Positions 45,153 to 56,738 are shown, counted from the first letter of the stretch. The stretch: DNA of 64,000 bases from Tupaia tana (GCA_026018925.1 JAKSZU010000004.1:39451233-39515232); one strand, 5' to 3'. Numbers and translations are program-made. Notes: generated by a model not told the origin, from the letters alone.

Positions 45153-45258
45153 AGAATTTTTAGTTGATTCTGGACAGAGCTAAGACAGGGGGCTACTGGG
45201 GTGGAACGAATGTATTTTTTGTTAGAAAAATATGAAACTGGGAGACTATCAGTAGAAT

Positions 45259-45315
45259 GTTATGGTCAGATTTGTTTTCTCCAAAAGTTTGTATGTTGAA
45301 ATAATACCAGGAGCT
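45259..45315 (+). mobile_element. MaLR provirus 2, 3' LTR stub
   Basis: 'tgttatggtcagatttgttttctcc' and 'gtatgttgaaataataccagg' match only the first 55 bp of the LTR. The rest has been deleted or replaced. Confidence 0.65.
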
Positions 45316-45900
45316 GTTTCTTTGGAACTCAATACTGTATACTGTAGTTTAATATGTGTAAAAGAGAGAGAGAAAGAAACGAGGAGGAAGAGGGAGAGAA
45401 ATAGAAGAGAGAGCTAGAGATACAAAGATCATAAACAAGATTTTTGAGAACCTTCACAAAGAGACGACAGCAGAGATCATTAAGGAGATTTTGAAAGATT
45501 TTAAAGAGATTTAAAAAGATTTATTAATGACATTGATATTGCATATATCAGATCTTAAAAATTAGACAAGGACCCTGGCTAGTTTAAGATTGATTAAAAG
45601 GCAGTATATTTCACAAAGCTTTCTTAGGAGCCCCAGTATTGCAATTTTTTAGGCCACTGCCTTCTAACACCATGGCAACGAATATCAGAAAGAGATTGGT
45701 TAAGAGGTTGCTGACGCCTCTCCAGAGGGGTGGGAGTGCTTATCTCCTTAGCTACTCTGTGATGCACAGCACCAACAAGGTCTCTACTTGAGATTAGAGA
45801 TGCCAAGTTCCTTAATTTTATACATCAAGGAAAATAAGCGTTTTCCAGATTATAGTCTTGTTCACAAAAGGCTGTAACTAGCCATAAACAAAAATGCTTT
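45316..45900. other. Unique DNA, purine-rich patch, no gene
   Basis: A GA-rich tract at about 45360-45420 is followed by repeated 'gattttgaaagatttt'-type words around 45485-45525. No recognised element or gene. Confidence 0.5.
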
Positions 45901-45903
45901 AGC

Positions 45904-46260
45904 TAAGTGAAGCAAGCCAGACAATGAAAGACAGGCATTGTATGCCCCTGCTCAATACATACCAAATTCCTACACTTGGTAGCAGAAACTGAAAGATTGG
46001 AAGATAAAATAACAGAGACAGCAAGTGTAGATACCAGAGATTGTATAGGATGGGGTAGAGAATAGGGGGTGGGAGGGAGAGGCTTATAAAAACAAAAAAA
46101 CTCTTTAACAGTAATAATAATAAAAGATTATCTATTGAAGATGATATATATGGTAATATTTTTGACTTGATTGACATGCAATGCATGTATGCTTTGAAAA
46201 CCCATATTTTATGCTGTAAAGCTGTATAATGATTAAATGTAAATTTCTTAAAATGAGAGA
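45904..46260 (+). mobile_element. L1 3' end, diverged copy
   Basis: It begins with ORF2 C-terminal codons (LSEASQTMKDRHC), then a 3' UTR recognisable at 'gtgtagataccagagattg' and 'attatctattgaagatgat', but the last 100 bp differ from the other copies. It may be an older subfamily. Confidence 0.65.
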
Positions 46261-46473
46261 AACAAAGAAAAAATTATTTGGCTTAGGTATTCTAAGTGAT
46301 AAAGAGAACTGAAAAACAAAGAAAAGAGGAACTGGGTGGAAACAACATGAAGTCCATCTCTCCATCCATAGCAATTTGTTTCAGATGATGTTTGCCAATA
46401 CGCATAAGGGTCAGGGCTTTGATTCAAGTTTTTTGGGCCCTTTTATATTTCAATTATGTTAGAATATTTTGAC

Positions 46474-46708
46474 TGGGACCAGCAGTTGGTGTGATGGCTA
46501 TGTCGCTGGACTCCCGTGTAGTCGACTGCGGTTTGAGTCCCCGACCCGGTGGCTTAAACTCAGGCCAGGCATGTGTGCATGTGTGCCCAAGATCCCGAGA
46601 GGAGAGCAGAGAAGGGATTGCGGCATGGCCATCCCCTCTGGGGTGTGATTTCTAGCTTTCTGTCTCTCTGTCTCCCTCTGCCCTATAGCAAAATCCTGTC
46701 CAATAAAA
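46474..46708 (+). mobile_element. SINE A with internal deletion, 13-bp TSD
   Basis: Complete head and middle, but the segment 'gtctgtctggcgagcacacg' before 'ccctatagc' is missing. The flanks gaatattttgact / gaatattatgact differ at one base. B box GGTTTGAGTCC. Confidence 0.9.
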
Positions 46709-46795
46709 AGAATATTATGACTAGTACTGAAAGTAGCATCATTTGACCTCTGCAACTTAAAGTCATTAATATTCCTCAAGGTAAGAATTAAGACA

Positions 46796-46976
46796 GGGGC
46801 CAGCAGGTGGTGTGGTGGTTAAAGGCTCTGAACTCCCACATGGCCAACTGAGGTTCAAGTCCCAGATCTGGTGACTTGCTTTCTAACTTTCCCTCTCTCT
46901 CTGACCAAACTGGAAAACAACAACAACAACAACAAATAATAGTAATAAAGAAAGTTAAATAAAATAATTCTTTAAG
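46796..46976 (+). mobile_element. SINE B, full length
   Basis: 'ggggccagcaggtggtgtggtgg' with A box TGGTGTGGTGG, B box 'ggttcaagtccc', then 'gacttgctttctaac', a short CT tract, (CAA)n and 'taaataaaataattcttt'. SINE A follows inside its tail. Confidence 0.92.
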
Positions 46977-46987
46977 AAAAAATTAAG

Positions 46988-47262
46988 GGACCAGCAGTTA
47001 GCGTCATGGCTATGTCGCTGGACTCCCACATAGTCGACCGCGGTTCAAGTCCCAGACCCCGTGGCTTAAACTCACACCGGGCATGTGTGCATGCGTGCCC
47101 AGGATCCCGAGAGGAGAATGGAGGAGAAGGGATTGCGGCGTGGCCATCCCCCCTGGGGGGTGATTTCTCGCTTTCTATCTCTCTGTCTCTCTCTGTCTGT
47201 CTGGCGAGCGCATGCGCCCTATAGCGAAAACCTCTCAAAAAAAAAAAAAAAAAAAAAAAAGA
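46988..47262 (+). mobile_element. SINE A, full length, inserted in SINE B tail
   Basis: From 'ggaccagcagttagcg' to 'ccctatagcgaaaacctctc' and a 24-nt A-tail. Duplications aaaaaattaag (46977-46987 and 47263-47273) begin in the A-rich tail of the SINE B copy. One of the least diverged copies with the ordinary 'ggttcaagtccc' B box. Confidence 0.94.
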
Positions 47263-47279
47263 AAAAAATTAAGAAAAAC

Positions 47280-48300
47280 AAAGTACATATAATTTCTGGC
47301 ACATCAGAAACAAATAAGCTATGCGGTTTCTCTTTCTTCTCTACGAATCCAGACACTTGGGGCCTACAAAGCTAAAAACAGCCCCAGCTAGTTAAGTCAT
47401 GCTAGTAAATGGCCTGCTTTGAATTTTAAATGGCCTACTTAATAAAATAGACTTCTTTGGATTCTCCTGTCCCAAAATCTAGATGATATTAAAAATCTTC
47501 TCTCTATCAGAGGCCTTGGGAATACATACCCATAGAACCAAATAGGTGATCATTGCAGCATTCCTGATCTGCTATTAATTACTGTCTCTTTCTAGATTTG
47601 CTGGAGAGCATCACCTGGGAAAGTTATGAATGCAGTTTTTTTAAAGCATCTACTTATGGGGTACAGATGCTCAGTACAAGGAGCATGGCATCCTGGTCCA
47701 CTAGGAAGTCTCAGGTGCCCATGCAGTGCAGTGCTAGCTACTCCTTCCTCCAACACCCCTGTCCCTCAGTTGCCTCACTTTCCATGAGACATCTTGAGTG
47801 GGAATATATGGTAGGATGGAAGAGGGTAGATTTCCATTCAGAACAGCCCCCTCAGATGATGAATTTGTACCCTGAACAATGAGCACTGCCCTCCTGTGCT
47901 GCTCAGAGCCATGAGTAATGCACAGAAGTGGAGAGGTTGGGGGATGGTGTGGGCTGCATTGTAGACAGCCTGCTCAAGTCCTGACGATTGAACATGAAAA
48001 TTTATGTATTACCTTTGAGCATGCCAACTTCTTATCTGCCCAAGAGAATTTCCTTTTGAGAGCATACAAATAAAGTTAATAGAGTCAGGGAAAAAGTCTG
48101 TTCTTCAAGCATTTCACCCTCTTTTATCCTAATGATACAAAATTTGCTCTTTTTGAAAAAGCTACCTTTAAGTGGTGGAGTTTTAGGTCACTCCTTGGGT
48201 AGTGGGTACTCTTAAACTACTCATATAATCTGACTCTAACTATCACAGAGATTTTCTTTAGTTATGAGAAAGAGAAATAAAAGACCCACTGCGAACATCT
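47280..48300. other. Unique intergenic DNA, no gene seen
   Basis: A 94-codon frame (47598-47882) is open on the plus strand but shows no domain and a biased Ser/Met content; I do not call it. No repeat recognised. Confidence 0.5.
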
Positions 48301-48304
48301 TATC

Positions 48305-48400
48305 TTCGAGTTATACAAGTTTTGGCTCTGTCAGCTTCCTTGGTTAGTAGTGGTGAGTTGCTTAACCTCTCTAGGCCTTTTTGCCTGTTCATAATATAAA
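48305..48400 (+). mobile_element. MIR SINE, sense
   Basis: 'ggttagtagtggtgagttgcttaacctctctaggcc' followed by 'tgcctgttcataatataaag' matches the MIR core. Confidence 0.7.
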
Positions 48401-48589
48401 GAACTTGGAAGAACTTAGAACAAGTCTATGTCCTACTCATTTGTGGTCCCTTGCCCCCATGATTACTATCTTGCCATAGCAACGACAGTGCCTTGCTCTG
48501 TGTGATTGTGCTTTGCTTCAATTATTTTTTTCATTTCTTAATATATGATGAACTAGAAAATATTGGGTTGGCTATATATCAGATGAGAA

Positions 48590-48720
48590 AAGTTGAGATT
48601 TAAAGATGCTAAGCACTTTGTTTGAGGTCACATTGCTGTTAAGTGATCAATGTTGGGTCTGAACCTGTCCATGTAGCTTGCAGACCTATAGTCTTAGTTT
48701 CTATACTATGTCACCTCTTT
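48590..48720 (-). mobile_element. MIR SINE, antisense
   Basis: 'cagatgagaaaagttgagatttaaagatgc', 'tttgtttgaggtcacattgctgttaagtg' and 'gggtctgaacctgtcc' follow the antisense MIR consensus closely. Confidence 0.8.
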
Positions 48721-48929
48721 TCTTTTTGTTAGTACATGATGTCTTTATCTGTACAATGTCTTTAATGGACTTAGCCAACTGTGCAGACATGTTTTATGGG
48801 CTTGGGGAAAAGGAATGGTCCCAAGTATAGGTACAACTTCAACTGTTCCAATTAAGCCTTTGAAGGGACCACAAAAGGATAATGATTTCCCAGACTGAAA
48901 ATACTGCAAGTGCATCACTCAATATGTCT

Positions 48930-49010
48930 GTCAGTATATTTATCTCTATATTTCCATCTATCTCTATGTCTCTATCTATATTTATATGTGTCCATCATCT
49001 ATCTATAATC
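48930..49010. repeat. (ATCT)n-like imperfect microsatellite
   Basis: Tetranucleotide-rich 'tatctctat/ccatctatctc' array with many interruptions. Confidence 0.75.
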
Positions 49011-49238
49011 TATATCCCATATTCTACTATGGGAGTGCCTGCCATATCTTAGAGAGATGAGATTTTTTTATGACAAATGATTTAATATTCATATATAATA
49101 TTAAATATTTATATAATTATAACTCCTTTTGTGAATATATTAGCTAGGTATGTATGCTATTTAGAAAATACATTAAATACAAATCCAGCTACTTAAGGAC
49201 AAACAGATGAGTATTGTAAAACAAAGAAAATGCTTTTG

Positions 49239-49492
49239 TTTTTTTTGAGAGAGAGAGATTTTTGCTACAGGGCATGTGTTCACACCAGAGAGATGAGACA
49301 GACAGAGAGACAGGAAACAAGAAATCAATCCCCTGGGGCGGGGGGATGGTCATGCTGCAGTCCCTTCTCCTCTATTCTACCCTCTACACATATGTGCCTA
49401 GCGTGAGTTTAAGGTCACTGGGTCCACCACTTGAACTGTGATCAACTACGTGGGAGTCTAGCAACGTAACCATTTCGTCTTCTACTGGTCCC
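49239..49492 (-). mobile_element. SINE A, antisense copy
   Basis: 'gagatttttgctacagggcatg', 'caagaaatcaatcccctgggg', 'cagtcccttctcctctattc', head end 'cttctactggtccc'. agaaaat flanks both sides. The 'gggcacgc' part is deleted. Confidence 0.87.
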
Positions 49493-50075
49493 AGAAAATA
49501 CTTCTTTTTTAATTCAAAGCTTCTTCCTTATAAAAATAACTCAAATAATGTTTGCCATTCTTATTTTTTTTAAAAAATTAAAACTAAATAGATCCTTTTT
49601 TTTCCATGAGACAGAAAGAACAACTGATTGAAATCTGTATTAGTAACGATAATTTCAAGATAGGAAACAAAGACAGCCCTGGATTAATAAGATAAAATCA
49701 GGCTCTTAGCATTCATATGATGAGTTACAATGCCCCAAATTCTGTTTTATTATATATCATGCCCTAACCTTATGAGCTCTATTGCAATACAAAGGGCAGT
49801 TCAGCATTTCTCCATTCAGAAGTATAGACTCAACTTTGCTGGAGAATGAGTCAATGAATTATTTCATAGAAACAATTATATCAACACCCATGGATTCTCT
49901 TTAATATCATTGTTGTTGTTTTCCACTTTCTACTGAATTTGTACATTATTCTCAATAAGAAAATACCTATTCTAGAAAATACCCATTTAAAAAACCCCTA
50001 TATGTAAGCAGACCAAAAGATTTAAAAGGAACTGTGTGTTTTTCTCATTTTTTATAACTTGGGAACAATGTGCTA
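49493..50075. other. Unique intergenic DNA, no gene seen
   Basis: AT-rich, without recognised elements. Confidence 0.55.
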
Positions 50076-50079
50076 GCCT

Positions 50080-50205
50080 GTAAGCTCTATAAAGGCAGGG
50101 GCTTTTGTCAGTCTGGTTTGCCTGCATTTTTTCAGAGCCTGGATAGGCCTGTCCCATAGTAAGCATGCAAAAATTAATCAGTAGAAATGTGAACAAATAA
50201 TTATT
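50080..50205 (+). mobile_element. L2 LINE 3' end
   Basis: 'cctgtaagctctataaaggcaggggcttttgtc' and 'cccatagtaagcatgcaaaaattaatc' match the L2 terminal sequence well. Confidence 0.65.
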
Positions 50206-50639
50206 GTCAGAAAGAGAAGCTTATTTCCTTCTGAATTGTTTCATACCAGTAAGAAAGTCAGAGATTTCCTGTGTTTAGGAGTGTCTTGTAGAAAAATAAA
50301 GAAGGATCTGCCTGACATCTTGAGGTCCAGCTGTCACAAAATTCAAATGACCGTGTCACCCAGGTATCAATTCTTAAAAGTCCCGGAATAGTAGACAATT
50401 TATTCCAATGTTATATTATTTCTGCCAGTATAGAAAGTACCTGGCAGCTTGTCTCAATAGAATACTTAATCCAGGCTCATTTAGATGCAAGTACCTATCC
50501 CTTTACCATATAAAGGGAAATAAGAGTTTGTATCATTCCAGTTCCAGAGGCAACTTTGAGGAGCAAACAAGGACAGGATATATAACCAGGCTTCAGTAGG
50601 TTCCAGAGTCAGAGCTGCTGTACCTTTGGAAACATGTGG

Positions 50640-50762
50640 ACTTAGTCTCTCATCCCTGTATTCATGCTTTCATTATACTCTCTGAATTGAATGGGCTCAG
50701 TGTCTACCACAGTGCCAAGCACATAAAAGGTGTTCTGTAAATATTTTTGAATGAAAAAATGA
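50640..50762 (+). mobile_element. L2 LINE 3' end
   Basis: 'accacagtgccaagcacataaaaggtgttctg' and 'aaatatttttgaatgaaaaaatgaacg' equal the L2 end 'cacagtgcctggcacatagtaggtgctcaataaatg...gaatgaatgaa'. Confidence 0.65.
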
Positions 50763-51094
50763 ACGATAAAGCTTTGCATTTCCATGAATATGGAGGAGAA
50801 ATGGCTGCACTAAATGACATTTATTTCTAGAACCACTGACTCATTAACTTATATATTTGCTTCACAATATAAAATTCTTAGGAAGGAATCTGGTTGACTC
50901 AACTCTAGCAATGAATCGACTTCCTCTGGAGTAGGATTCCAGTGCCTGCCTAGGCAGCTCTTGTTAGGGGATTAAGGTTACAGAGTCCTATTCTATTAAT
51001 AGGGAAACAGACTTTCAAAAACCTGCTTAAGCAGATGTTCTAAGAGATGTCTGCTAAAATTGGTTGGATGGTTGCAAAGATGACGATATGTTGC

Positions 51095-51470
51095 TGTTCC
51101 TCACATCAGTAACAGGAGTCCATTTTCTGCCCTTTGAATTCAGGCTGGATTTAGGACTTGCCTTGCATAATAAAATTTGGTGGGAGTGATAACATAAGAA
51201 TTCTTAGCTCCTAGTCTCAAGAAGTCTGAACGTGCTGCCTCCATCATGTTAAGAATACCATGTTTGTCTATTGAACAGAGCAGGTCCAGTTGTGAGCCAA
51301 AAGCCATCATCAGATGTGAGCGAGGCTGAATTAGACCTCCATCCCCAGTTGAGCCATCAGATGACAGCGGTCATGTAAGTATACTGAGGGAGAACAGCAG
51401 AAGTGCTGTGAGTAGATACGACAGTTTGTGTTTTTAATCCTCTGAATTAGGGGCTGATTTATAATGTAGA
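51095..51470 (+). mobile_element. Old MaLR-type LTR relic
   Basis: 'ccatccccagttgagccatcagatgacagcggtc' resembles 'ccagccccagtcaagccttcagatgactgcagcc' of an MLT1-group LTR, and the upstream 'gttgtgagccaaaagccatc' also fits. The 3' end is lost. Confidence 0.45.
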
Positions 51471-51689
51471 GATGAAAGACTGATACAAATTTCATAAATG
51501 TTAATAACTTTCATTGTTCCTCAACTGGACAAGAAGTTATTAAACCTGAATTCCGAATTAGTCCCAAGGGTTACATTTACAAACTGACTATTTATTGAGA
51601 TCAGCCTGATTAAAAAACAAAAACAACAAAAAAAAATAAAGACAATGACAACAAAACAGAAAAAGAATATAAATTATGTTTTGGACATA

Positions 51690-51960
51690 AAAAGAAAGAG
51701 AGCTAGGTTTGAATCCCAGTTCATATGCTTTTAGCTATTCTGCACTTAAACTCCCTGGACCTCAGTGTAACTATACATTACATGGGAAAAAGAGTAAGTA
51801 TATTTCAGGCAGAAAAATGAATGTTATCTACTACACAATATGTACAACCCTTTTTGTGAGTCCTGCGAGGTTAAATTAGATAATGTATATAAAATTTGTA
51901 TAAAATGTGTATTACAGTGTAACTATTCAGTATAGGCATAAGCTCTATCTATGTAAAACT
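51690..51960 (+). mobile_element. MIR SINE, sense
   Basis: 'agctaggtttgaatcccagttcat', 'aaactccctggacctcagtgtaac' and 'gaggttaaattagataatgtat' come in MIR order. Confidence 0.65.
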
Positions 51961-52599
51961 CAATTTGTCTCTGAGAGGATTTTAGGCACTATCAAGTAAG
52001 TGGAGAAGCTTTAGAGACACAGTTATTCAAAGAATTCCAAGAAGCATATTCCTGTGTGGTCTTCTGTCCTCAACCCCACCCTAGAAGATAAATCAGTTTT
52101 ACTTTCCCATATCAGGTGTTTTGTAGCAAATAGAAGTGAGCCCAGCAGCTTCTGGCAAGTAACCCCTAGGAATCATCCCGTGTTGCATTCATGAGCTCAG
52201 TCCTGGGAAGTTCCATCCCCTGATAAGCTAAACATGGTCTGATGAACAAGTCTGAGCTATGCTACTGGATATATTATCTCTTGGAGACTATTCGTTTACA
52301 TTGGTGTACAAGAGCTCCGAGAAATCCAACAGTTGAAAAAAAACAGAAACAGAAAACAAGACCAGCAAACCTTGTCTAAATAGATGTTTCCCTTTTTGTT
52401 TTAAAAATAGTGTTTTTCACCATATTACAATTTCTAACATAATGTAGCCCTAGGGTGTATTAGGACATACAGTGAAAATTCAGATCTAATGTGACACTCC
52501 CCCACCTCATTTTATAGAGGAGCACATTCAAATCCCAGGACTGCAGAGATTTGTAGATACCAAAACGATTCAGTTACTGCTCTAGCCAGCCCTGGATAT

Positions 52600-52985
52600 T
52601 TTCTATAGTAAAGGATTTCCCAGAAAAATCTTTTCGGGAGGGATCTACACTCTTATTTCTCCTCTCATGTGTAACCACTGTCTTAAAACACAGAAAGGCT
52701 GTGGAACCCCCTTCATTACTCTGTTCCACAAATGAAGAAGCATCACAAACAAAACTGCAATTCCATTTTGCCAAGTGCAGAGCAATGGCTTGGTTGGCTC
52801 CATCCATCTCTGTTAACGACCTAAGCATGCTGCCTTGGCTTATTTATTACAAACAGGGCACAAAGGAAAACCACAGACCTTCTTCACAGTCTGGATATTT
52901 GCATAGGCCCCAAACCTCCCAACAGAGATATTTTCTTTGGCCCAGCTGGGTTTTCCAGAGCAATCAGACATGACAAGTGCATTTA
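52600..52985. other. Candidate conserved non-coding block
   Basis: No repeat match, balanced composition and dense factor-like words, including an octamer-like 'atatttgcataggc' and 'ggcttggttggctcc'. Overlapping 84-90 codon frames on both strands have no recognisable domain. An L1 3' end begins just downstream at 53003. Confidence 0.25.
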
Positions 52986-53002
52986 ACTCACTAAGGAAAG
53001 AA

Positions 53003-53290
53003 TAATATAGATGTAAATACCAGATATAGTGTGTGTGAAAGAGGAGGGTCTGAGGAAGGACATTTAGGAGAAGAATAGAGAGGCAGAGCATTAATGGCAC
53101 AAAGAAATGTGGTATTATCTGTTGAAGATATTTTGTAGTTTTATCAACTGTACTAGGGAGAAGTGTTCACCTGTTGAAATATCCATTTTGTAAGCCAAAT
53201 AATAATGTGATTGAATGTATAAAAGAAAATGAAATTTAAAATAGTAAATATATAAAAAATAATAAAAGAAAAAAGAAGAAAAAAAGATAT
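53003..53290 (+). mobile_element. L1 3' UTR, 5'-truncated insertion
   Basis: 'tagatgtaaataccagatatag', 'gaggagggtctgaggaaggac', 'ttgtagttttatcaactgtac' and 'ttgtaagccaaataataatg' closely match the copy at 38667, followed by an A-rich tail with AATAAA. Confidence 0.82.
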
Positions 53291-53389
53291 TTTATAACAC
53301 ATAAAAAAAGAGATAAAAAAGAGAAATAGCTAAGAGAAGATGATGAAGGTGCTAGGGGACATTTGAGAGTCTGGACTGCCTAAGGTTAA

Positions 53390-53565
53390 GACAAAAGTCT
53401 CTGCAGTTAGATACGTCTGGGTTCAAATGCTAGTTCAATTACTGACTTGGACAAGTTAACTACAATTTCTAGCCTGTTTTCAATGACTGAGAGTATTAAA
53501 TAAAGCTATCATATAAGATACTTAGCACAATATCTGACTCAGTAAATGATAGTTATTATCATCAA
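53390..53565 (+). mobile_element. MIR SINE, long sense copy
   Basis: 'gttagatacgtctgggttcaaatgc', 'acttggacaagttaactac', 'tgagagtattaaataaagc' and 'cttagcacaatatctgactcagtaaatg' cover most of MIR. Confidence 0.78.
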
Positions 53566-53574
53566 TAGTTTCTA

Positions 53575-54220
53575 ATTTCTTTAAAATATTCATTCATTTA
53601 TTCAACACATGTCTGAATCCTTCTATGCCCGGAATTATAAAGATACAGACAAAAGTAATATACTATCTTTCTATTCAAAGAGATCATTCTGTAGTAAAGA
53701 CATATAAACACATTTACAATGACCACAAGGTACCCTGCTAAAGAAAAGAAAGCTACTAGAAAGACTGCCTAGATTGGATACAGGGAGAGAAGTCTTCAAG
53801 AAGGTGTAATTCTGCAACTGAGTTGTTGAGGATTAAATAAGTTCAGTGTCTTTTAGAGAGCTGGCCGTACAGACACTGTTTCGTAGTAGCCCCTTAGAAG
53901 AGACAGTAGACATTAGGCAAGTGAAAAGAGGCTAAAGACGTATCACAGAAACAGCCAGCTTGGGGGAGGTCTGAGGTCAAGGAGGCTGTATTAGAGACTG
54001 CGGGCTATATCTTCATAGCCAGCACAGACGGAATGAGGCTGGGTGGTCCACAGTCTTGATTAGACTAGAACTTTCAACCCATGCAGAAAAGCGTGACATT
54101 TAATTAAAAAGGTCATGGGGTCATTAAAGGATGATAAGAGCAGGGGTGTATGCAGACTTGCAATGCAAAAGATCATTTTGGTAGCATGGAGCTCAGGTTG
54201 TAGAATGGGAGCAGGGAAGG
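53575..54220 (+). mobile_element. Old mammalian LINE relic, longest copy here
   Basis: It runs from 'cattcatttattcaacacatgtc' through 'gagagaagtcttcaagaaggtg' to 'aagatcattttggtagcatgg ... ttgtagaatgggagcaggg'. The whole order of this old LINE-derived repeat is present over about 650 bp. Confidence 0.65.
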
Positions 54221-54912
54221 GAGACTAGGTCATACCTTCCTGAAGTACATGCTTCCCTAAGAAGCCTTCCCTTTATCCAAGCCATACTGAATCTCCCTAG
54301 TGATGTGTCACAGCCCATAGCCTAATATCATGGCAACTTGTGTACCTCCCTCTGCCTTCCTACTGTATTCCAATCATTGAAGGATGATTAACTAGGACAA
54401 AAACATTTCTCTCTCCCTTACAGTGCTTTACCTTGGCCAGTTACCCCTCCCCCCACAAGTAAAAATGTTCCGTAAGTGACTGAAAGGATGGACAGTCACA
54501 TGGATTCATACTGTCTTTGGATGACCTCTTCAACCAGGACTCTGTTCCCATCAGTGTTAACCCATGTCTCAGTGTTATCCTATTAGATCAACCCCAAGTT
54601 CACTGCTGGAGAAAGTACAGAGTGCCCAGGTACCTTTTTATTTCAGAAAAACAACAAATAATTTTTACTATAAATATATCTCATGAAATGTGTGAGAAAT
54701 ATATCAAAAAATTATTTGCTGTACATCTGAAATTAAAATTTACCTGAAACCCTACATTTTTATTGACTAAATCCAGCAATGCTAACTCAGGCAAAGGCAC
54801 TACTCATGTCATTCTAGAAAAGACCAATTCTTACTTTTTCCCTCTCTGACATTGTATTCTCTTCATTTGACCTCAGAATATTTGTGTCTCTCCTACTTTA
54901 GAACTATATATA

Positions 54913-55164
54913 GGGACTAGCAGTTAGTGTAATGGCTATGGTGCTGAACTCCCATGTAGTTGACTGCGGTTCAAGTCCCGGACCCGGGCATGTGTAGTGT
55001 GCATGCCTAAATCCTGAGGAGAATGGAGGAGAAGGGATTGTGGTGTGGCCATCCCCACTGAGGTGGAGGGGTGATTTCTCAGTTTCTATCTCTCTGTCTC
55101 TCTCTGTCTTTCTGGCGAGCGCACGTGCCCTATAGCAAAAACCTCTCAAAAAAAAAAAAAAAAA
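54913..55164 (+). mobile_element. SINE A, full length, short internal deletion
   Basis: From 'gggactagcagttagtg', B box GGTTCAAGTCC. The usual 'gtggcttaaactcacgcc' after the B box is missing. 'gcgagcgcacgtgccctatagc' and an A-tail are intact, followed by GAAA units. Confidence 0.9.
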
Positions 55165-56440
55165 GGGAAAGAAAGAAAGAAACTCCAATTAATACAATTA
55201 ATATAGGAAAAAAGACTGACATCCTTGGGCCCTTAAAATATACAAGCAATTTAATTATTATACATCTTGATTTTCCAATACTCTTATTTTTGCATAAAAG
55301 TATAAGTGCATACACAAATACACATGCATGCCTTACACACACACATAGACCTTGGCTGATGAAGAAGCACAGGGGACCATACATAGTGAAAATAGCCCCA
55401 AATCAGCAAATGGAAGAGAGAAGTCACTGCCAAGGCTATGTCAGTGGGTGCATCTTGGTGCCTGACTTCTGATTTGCTTCTCTCTCCCCTTAGAGAATAA
55501 CACTATTCTGTTCCAAGTTGTTTCCTGAACACTGATAACCCCTAGCTTACTCAGGTCCTTTAATACTAGCACCTGGAGGTGTGCCACCTGTGTTCCTAGC
55601 TCCCAGGATGAGATTCCAGGTGACTGTCCCTACTCCTGGCCCAGGCAGAGGCAGGCAGGACTTCTGGCAATGCCATTGGCATTACTTTTCAGGCAGCTGT
55701 TCTCATTACCTACCTGAAAGGCTGGCGTGCTCTTCAATGACCTTGCCGGCTTGTCCCTAGGTTTCAAGTGTCCCTGCCCAACACTGGAATCAGACCTGAC
55801 CAAATTAGGGAGAGCATTGGCAGCCTCTGACCTGCTCTGTTGCAGTCTAAAAATCTGTCTTGTCTGAGTCAGGTATATCAGGAAGCTCTGATACTGTTTT
55901 CCTGGGTTCTGGCTCGCTGTACACCATCTTCATTCCTAGTCTTGTGACCTTGATTCCTATTTTGCACTTCATTTCCACTGAACATAAACTACTATCTACT
56001 ACCTGCCTGTATCCTCTCACCTTTCCTTGGGTCTTAGTATGAATAATTGTCTCTCATTCTCAGCTCCTATATGAGGTATGTTTTTGTTTGTTTGTTTGTT
56101 TCTTGAGAGGCTTTTGCTATAGATATCTCCAAGTGATATCTCCACTCACATTACAAAACTGTCACCTACCAATCTGACTTTGCATATAATCACTAAGTAA
56201 GGGCCTCGTCTCTGCACTGCCTAGCAGATAGAACCATCTTGGGTTTGAGACTGGTTCCTTTGCTCCAGGTTCCTACAGAAGTAAAATTAGGCTTAATGGC
56301 CTTCCTCTTCATTGGTCTCTCCTAGAGCTGAACCAGTCCTCCTCCAGCTGCAGCTCTGCTTCCTTCTATTAGCTCTGTCCTGCTTTGCCTGCCACTAAGC
56401 TCCAGCATAGGCCACAGCAGGGCTTGTAGAACGATGTGTT
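55165..56440. other. Unique intergenic DNA, GC-richer part 55500-55850
   Basis: No gene recognised. At 56083-56125 a (GTTT)n run plus 'ttgagaggcttttgctatag' is the extreme 3' end of an antisense SINE A, only about 20 bp of body. A (CA)n-like patch lies at 55310-55345. Confidence 0.5.
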
Positions 56441-56456
56441 GAAGATCCTGCACTGG

Positions 56457-56723
56457 CAAACCAGCAGTTAGTGTAATGGCTATGTAGCTGGACTCCCACG
56501 TAGTCGACCGCGGTTCACGTCCCGGACCCAGTGGCTTAAAACTCACGCTGGACGCGTGTGCGTGCGTGCCCAAGATCCCAAGAGGAGAATGGAGGAGAAG
56601 GGATTGCGGCATGACGATCCCCCCTGGGGGGTGATTTCTCGCTTTCTGTCTTTATGTCTCTCTCTGTCTGTCTGGCGAGCGCACGTGCTCTATAGCAAAA
56701 AAACCTCTCAAAGAAAAAAAAAA
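56457..56723 (+). mobile_element. SINE A1, young copy, 15-bp TSD
   Basis: Flanks aagatcctgcactgg match exactly (56442-56456 and 56724-56738). It has A1 markers: GGTTCACGTCCC (a CpG-decayed GGTTCGCG), CTTAAAACTCAC and TATGTCTCTCTCT. The body is complete with the CCCCCCTGGGGGG palindrome. Confidence 0.95.
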
Positions 56724-56738
56724 AAGATCCTGCACTGG

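Larger units (their letters stand above)
43375..45258 (+). mobile_element. MaLR provirus 2, internal region with insertions
   Basis: MLT1-internal phrases include 'gaagagcaattctgatgaggg', 'agagattacttaagtggtcataaag' and 'tattattggcaactggagg', and near the end 'agagctaagacagggggctactgg'. It carries a nested SINE A (43523-43847) and an L1 3' end (44875-45152). No coding capacity. Confidence 0.75.

Noticed and set aside
46988..47262. tRNA gene candidates from the A and B boxes
   Set aside because: The tRNA-like heads belong to dispersed SINEs with A-tails and target duplications and have no cloverleaf with a matched acceptor stem; no independent tRNA gene was found.
47598..47882. 94-codon plus-strand frame
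   Set aside because: No recognisable similarity, low complexity in places, no splice or promoter context.
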